Below are positions 12,831 to 15,434 of a stretch of DNA of 15,434 nt, piece by piece. The position numbers were made by a program, and so were the translations under genes. The stretch's first letter is position 1, and every line of letters begins with the position of its first letter. The notes beneath the pieces are model-generated. The model was not told where the DNA came from and searched no databases. It saw nothing but the letters and a program-made list of their open reading frames with translations. Origin of the DNA: Clostridiales bacterium UBA4039 (GTDB lineage: Bacteria > Bacillota > Clostridia > Lachnospirales > Vallitaleaceae); NCBI GenBank assembly GCA_002382805.1, contig DGAD01000041.1:1-15434 (forward strand). Direction: 5' to 3'.

Positions 12831-14522
12831 ATGTTACAATCATTGACATTTGTATTATCCGGACAAGCCGGGCAAGGTCTTGCGACAATTGAAAAACTTC
12901 TTAGCCAAGCCATTAAAAATGACTACTATGTCTTTAGTACACAAGAAGTTATGAGCCGTGTTCGAGGCGGAAATAATACCGTAGAGATCCGTGTCTCATC
13001 ACAACCTGTTGACGCTTACAAACATACTATTGATATGCTCTTTCTCCTTAATGACCATTCTTTTTATCGTTTACATGATCGCATTAATGAAGACACCGTT
13101 ATTTTTGGTGAGCGAGCTTTTATCGATGAGGATGTGTTGGAAAAAGCAGGTTCAAGATTTTCAGAACTTAAGTTAAATGATTTGGCTTCCGAAGCCGGTA
13201 GTGTTTTATACAGTAACACTGTATTATTCGGATTTATCAGCGGTCTACTTGACCTTGATACCAAAGCCGGAGAAGCACCCATTCGTAAAAAATTCCAATC
13301 AAAATCCGAAAAAATTATTGAAAGCAACATCAACGCTTTTCACAAAGGCTATCAACTTGGAAAAGCATATGAGCGAAAAATCTCTATTGAAAAAACGGAT
13401 ATCATAAGAGATCATCGCATTATTAGTGGTACAGAGGCCATAGGTATCGGCGCCCTTGCTGGCGGCGTTAATTATATTGCATCTTATCCTATGTCGCCTG
13501 GTACAGGCGTCTTACAATATCTTGCCCAAAAAGGCAATGATTTTGATGTTATCGTTGAACAAGCCGAGGATGAAATCGCTGCCATCAACATGAGCATCGG
13601 TGCTTGGTATGCTGGTGCTAGGTCGTTAGTGACAACGTCAGGCGGTGGGTTTGCATTAATGGAAGAAGGCGTAAGTCTTGCAGGAATTACAGAATCACCA
13701 AGCGTTATACATATTGCCCAACGTCCCGGTCCCGGTACAGGACTCCCCACACGAACAGAACAGGCTGATCTTAACTTGGTTGTCTATTCCGGTCATGGTG
13801 AATTTCCACGTATTGTCCTAGCTCCTGGATCCGTTGAGGATGGTGTTTTACTCACACAAAAAGCGTTTTATCTAGCCGATAAATATCAAGTTCCAGTCTT
13901 TGTCTTAACTGACCAATATTATGTTGACAGTAATTTTTCCATTCCTCCTCTCGAACTTTCCGAGAAGTATTTGGAATCTTTTATTGTCGAGACCACACCG
14001 GATTACTTACGTTATAAAGTAACCGACAACGGACTTAGTCCACGTGGTATTCCAGGTTTTGGTCAAGGACTTGTGAAGGTTGATAGTGATGAACACGATG
14101 AACGTGGAAGTATTACTGAAGACTTTAATGTTCGTGTTACCATGAATGACAAGCGTCTAAGCAAAGAAGATCGCATCCTTGAAGAATATATCGAACCTGA
14201 ACTCATCGGTCCTAAGGACTACAAAAAGCTCATCATCAGTTGGGGTTCAACTTATGGTGTCCTTAAGGAAGCCGTTCAAAGTACGGATCAAAAAGATCTT
14301 GCTTATCTACATATCAAGGAAGTCTTCCCATTACATACGATGATTCGTGACTATATTGATCAAGCAGACTCTGTCGCTATATTTGAGATCAATGCCACAA
14401 GCCAGTTGGCAAATCTCATCAAGCTACACCTTGATCGCGATATTCAAAATCGTATTGTAAAATATAACGGTACCCCGTTTAGCATTGAAGAAATCGATGC
14501 AAAGATTAAGGAGGTGTTCTAA
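12831..14522 (+). CDS. korA: 2-oxoacid:ferredoxin oxidoreductase, fused gamma-alpha subunit (KorA)
   Basis: This 563-residue subunit belongs to a two-subunit, CoA-dependent enzyme that decarboxylates a 2-oxoacid (2-oxoglutarate or a related acid) to acyl-CoA and reduces ferredoxin. Residues 1 to about 185 are the gamma domain, starting with the SGQAGQGLAT loop and containing VMSRVRGGNNTVEIRVS. The alpha (pyrimidine-binding) domain begins near 199 with SGTEAIGIGALAGG, followed by the substrate-recognition motif Y219-P-M-S-P223, TTSGGGFALMEEG (268-280), and PGPGTGLPTRTEQADL (299-314), all family hallmarks. The usual motif is YPITP, so Ser replaces the Thr that contacts substrate. The ATG follows AAGGAGG at 5-6 nt. 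Its stop overlaps the korB start (TAATG). The exact 2-oxoacid is uncertain; branched-chain or indolepyruvate-like substrates are not excluded. Confidence 0.9.
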   Translation: MLQSLTFVLSGQAGQGLATIEKLLSQAIKNDYYVFSTQEVMSRVRGGNNTVEIRVSSQPVDAYKHTIDMLFLLNDHSFYRLHDRINEDTVIFGERAFIDEDVLEKAGSRFSELKLNDLASEAGSVLYSNTVLFGFISGLLDLDTKAGEAPIRKKFQSKSEKIIESNINAFHKGYQLGKAYERKISIEKTDIIRDHRIISGTEAIGIGALAGGVNYIASYPMSPGTGVLQYLAQKGNDFDVIVEQAEDEIAAINMSIGAWYAGARSLVTTSGGGFALMEEGVSLAGITESPSVIHIAQRPGPGTGLPTRTEQADLNLVVYSGHGEFPRIVLAPGSVEDGVLLTQKAFYLADKYQVPVFVLTDQYYVDSNFSIPPLELSEKYLESFIVETTPDYLRYKVTDNGLSPRGIPGFGQGLVKVDSDEHDERGSITEDFNVRVTMNDKRLSKEDRILEEYIEPELIGPKDYKKLIISWGSTYGVLKEAVQSTDQKDLAYLHIKEVFPLHTMIRDYIDQADSVAIFEINATSQLANLIKLHLDRDIQNRIVKYNGTPFSIEEIDAKIKEVF

Positions 14523-15376
14523 TGAAACCTTATGAATTTGACTATGAATTAGACATTGCCTGGTGTCCAGGATGTGGTAACTTTCAAATTAGAAACTCCA
14601 TCGTTAATGCCTTAAGAGAATTGGAGATTGATCCTACGAACCTTGTCTTATCGTCAGGAATTGGACAGGCTGCAAAAATGCCTCAATATATCAATACCAA
14701 CTATTTTAATGGATTGCATGGTCGCGGTATGCCTGTTGCGGTCGCTGTCAAATCAGCCAATCCTGAGTTAACGGTCATTGCCGAGGGTGGTGATGGGGAT
14801 ATGTATGGTGAAGGTGGTAATCACTTTATCCACAACATCCGTCGTAATCCAAACATTGTTCACATTGTTCATAATAATATGGTCTATGGACTAACCAAGG
14901 GTCAGGCGTCTCCAACCAGCCAACTGGATTTTATTACGCCTGTACAGGTTAATGGTGTACGCAACAAACCCTTTAATCCTTTAGCCGTCGCTATCAGTCT
15001 AGGTGCCACTTTTGTGGCTAGGGCATTCTCTGGCGACCCTGAACAAACGACAAAAATCATTAAACAGGCTATTGAACACGATGGATATGCACTTGTTGAT
15101 ATTTTCCATCCATGTGTTACCTTTAATAAAATCAATAATTTTAAGTGGTTCAAAGACAATACTTACTACTTAGATGAAGACTATGATCGAAGTAATGTAA
15201 AACAAGCCTTGGACAAAGCTTTAGATATTGAAAAATATGCCCTTGGCGTTCTCTATCAAAAAGAAGGCGATGCATCCTTTGAAAATCAGCTGCACGTCTA
15301 TGAAGAGGATAAAACCCCAATTATTAAACGTACACGTAATATTAAAGACGTTCAAGCTTTATTAAAAGCCTTTTAA
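14522..15376 (+). CDS. korB: 2-oxoacid:ferredoxin oxidoreductase beta subunit (KorB), TPP-binding
   Basis: This 284-residue catalytic subunit pairs with KorA, binds thiamine pyrophosphate and carries the [4Fe-4S] cluster. The cluster motif W-C15-P-G-C18-G is at the N-terminus and a late Cys is present (C198, in FHPC). The third Cys expected in the GIGC segment is Q49 here (GIGQAAK). The TPP/Mg motif is G90-D-G-D-M-Y-G-E-G-G-N100, continued by NNMVYGLTKGQASPTS (118-133). The length is normal for KorB. The gene overlaps korA by one base, with AAGGAGGTG inside the korA 3' end. No delta-type ferredoxin subunit follows, as usual for two-subunit enzymes. A hairpin follows the stop closely, so korAB is bicistronic. 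Confidence 0.92.
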   Translation: MKPYEFDYELDIAWCPGCGNFQIRNSIVNALRELEIDPTNLVLSSGIGQAAKMPQYINTNYFNGLHGRGMPVAVAVKSANPELTVIAEGGDGDMYGEGGNHFIHNIRRNPNIVHIVHNNMVYGLTKGQASPTSQLDFITPVQVNGVRNKPFNPLAVAISLGATFVARAFSGDPEQTTKIIKQAIEHDGYALVDIFHPCVTFNKINNFKWFKDNTYYLDEDYDRSNVKQALDKALDIEKYALGVLYQKEGDASFENQLHVYEEDKTPIIKRTRNIKDVQALLKAF

Positions 15377-15388
15377 ACCAATCCAAAA

Positions 15389-15419
15389 AACAGTACGGAT
15401 ATTACTTATCCGTACTGTT
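15389..15419. terminator. Hairpin after korB
   Basis: A perfect 13-bp stem (15389-15401 with 15407-15419) closes a 5-nt TTACT loop 12 bases after the korB stop. The plus-strand side has few following T, while on the minus strand a run of T (A-run 15385-15390) follows directly. It probably ends korB, and may serve even better as terminator of a convergent gene beyond the window. Confidence 0.75.
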
Positions 15420-15434
15420 CAGACTGTAGACAAA

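Noticed and set aside
13064..13750. Minus-strand and alternate-frame open frames inside korA
   Set aside because: Shadows of korA; the korA frame carries the conserved motifs throughout.
1..15434. CRISPR arrays, insertion sequences, tRNA or rRNA genes
   Set aside because: No regularly spaced repeats, transposase frames, or recognisable RNA gene signatures were seen.

Overview
The window looks like chromosomal DNA of an anaerobic, low-GC, Gram-positive bacterium, probably Clostridia. The base composition is AT-rich and the Shine-Dalgarno (SD) sequences are strong (AAGGAGG). The gene content is fermentative: an NfnAB-type transhydrogenase, an iron-type alcohol dehydrogenase and a two-subunit ferredoxin-dependent 2-oxoacid oxidoreductase. 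I see no phage, transposon, CRISPR or RNA genes. The genus cannot be fixed from the sequence.

Layout. 48-986 (+) is a D-2-hydroxyacid dehydrogenase-family protein with an altered active site. It converges on a stand-alone ribosomal protein S4 gene (1046-1642, -), which lies downstream of a PnuC-type transporter (1739-2434, -) with a structured-looking 5' leader. 2710-6102 (-) is a three-gene unit in the order nfnA, nfnB, alcohol dehydrogenase. Its likely logic is that NfnAB makes NADPH from NADH plus reduced ferredoxin, and the dehydrogenase, whose cofactor pocket looks NADP(H)-type, uses it. An AraC-family regulator (6299-7132, +) is divergent from nfnA; a 14-bp exact inverted repeat sits at the two edges of the shared intergenic region.

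7119-11063 (-) is the most unusual part: four tightly packed genes transcribed together. The first encodes a solute-binding-protein fold without a signal peptide and with an N-terminal DUF1858-like helical domain. The second is a HypB/UreG/CobW-like P-loop GTPase with cysteine pairs. The third is a soluble ABC ATPase with its own DUF1858-like N-terminus and no membrane partner. The fourth is a clear 2,3-diketo-L-gulonate reductase (DlgD/YiaK). The first three look like a cytoplasmic set, possibly for metal or cofactor delivery or enzyme activation, rather than a transporter.

11157-11828 (-) is a CoA-pyrophosphatase-type Nudix hydrolase. 11961-12569 (+) is a small soluble protein of unknown function. 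12831-15376 (+) is korA-korB, with a good sigma-A promoter, a Fur-like palindrome near the expected transcription start and a foldable ~80-nt leader. No stretch over 300 bases lacks a gene.
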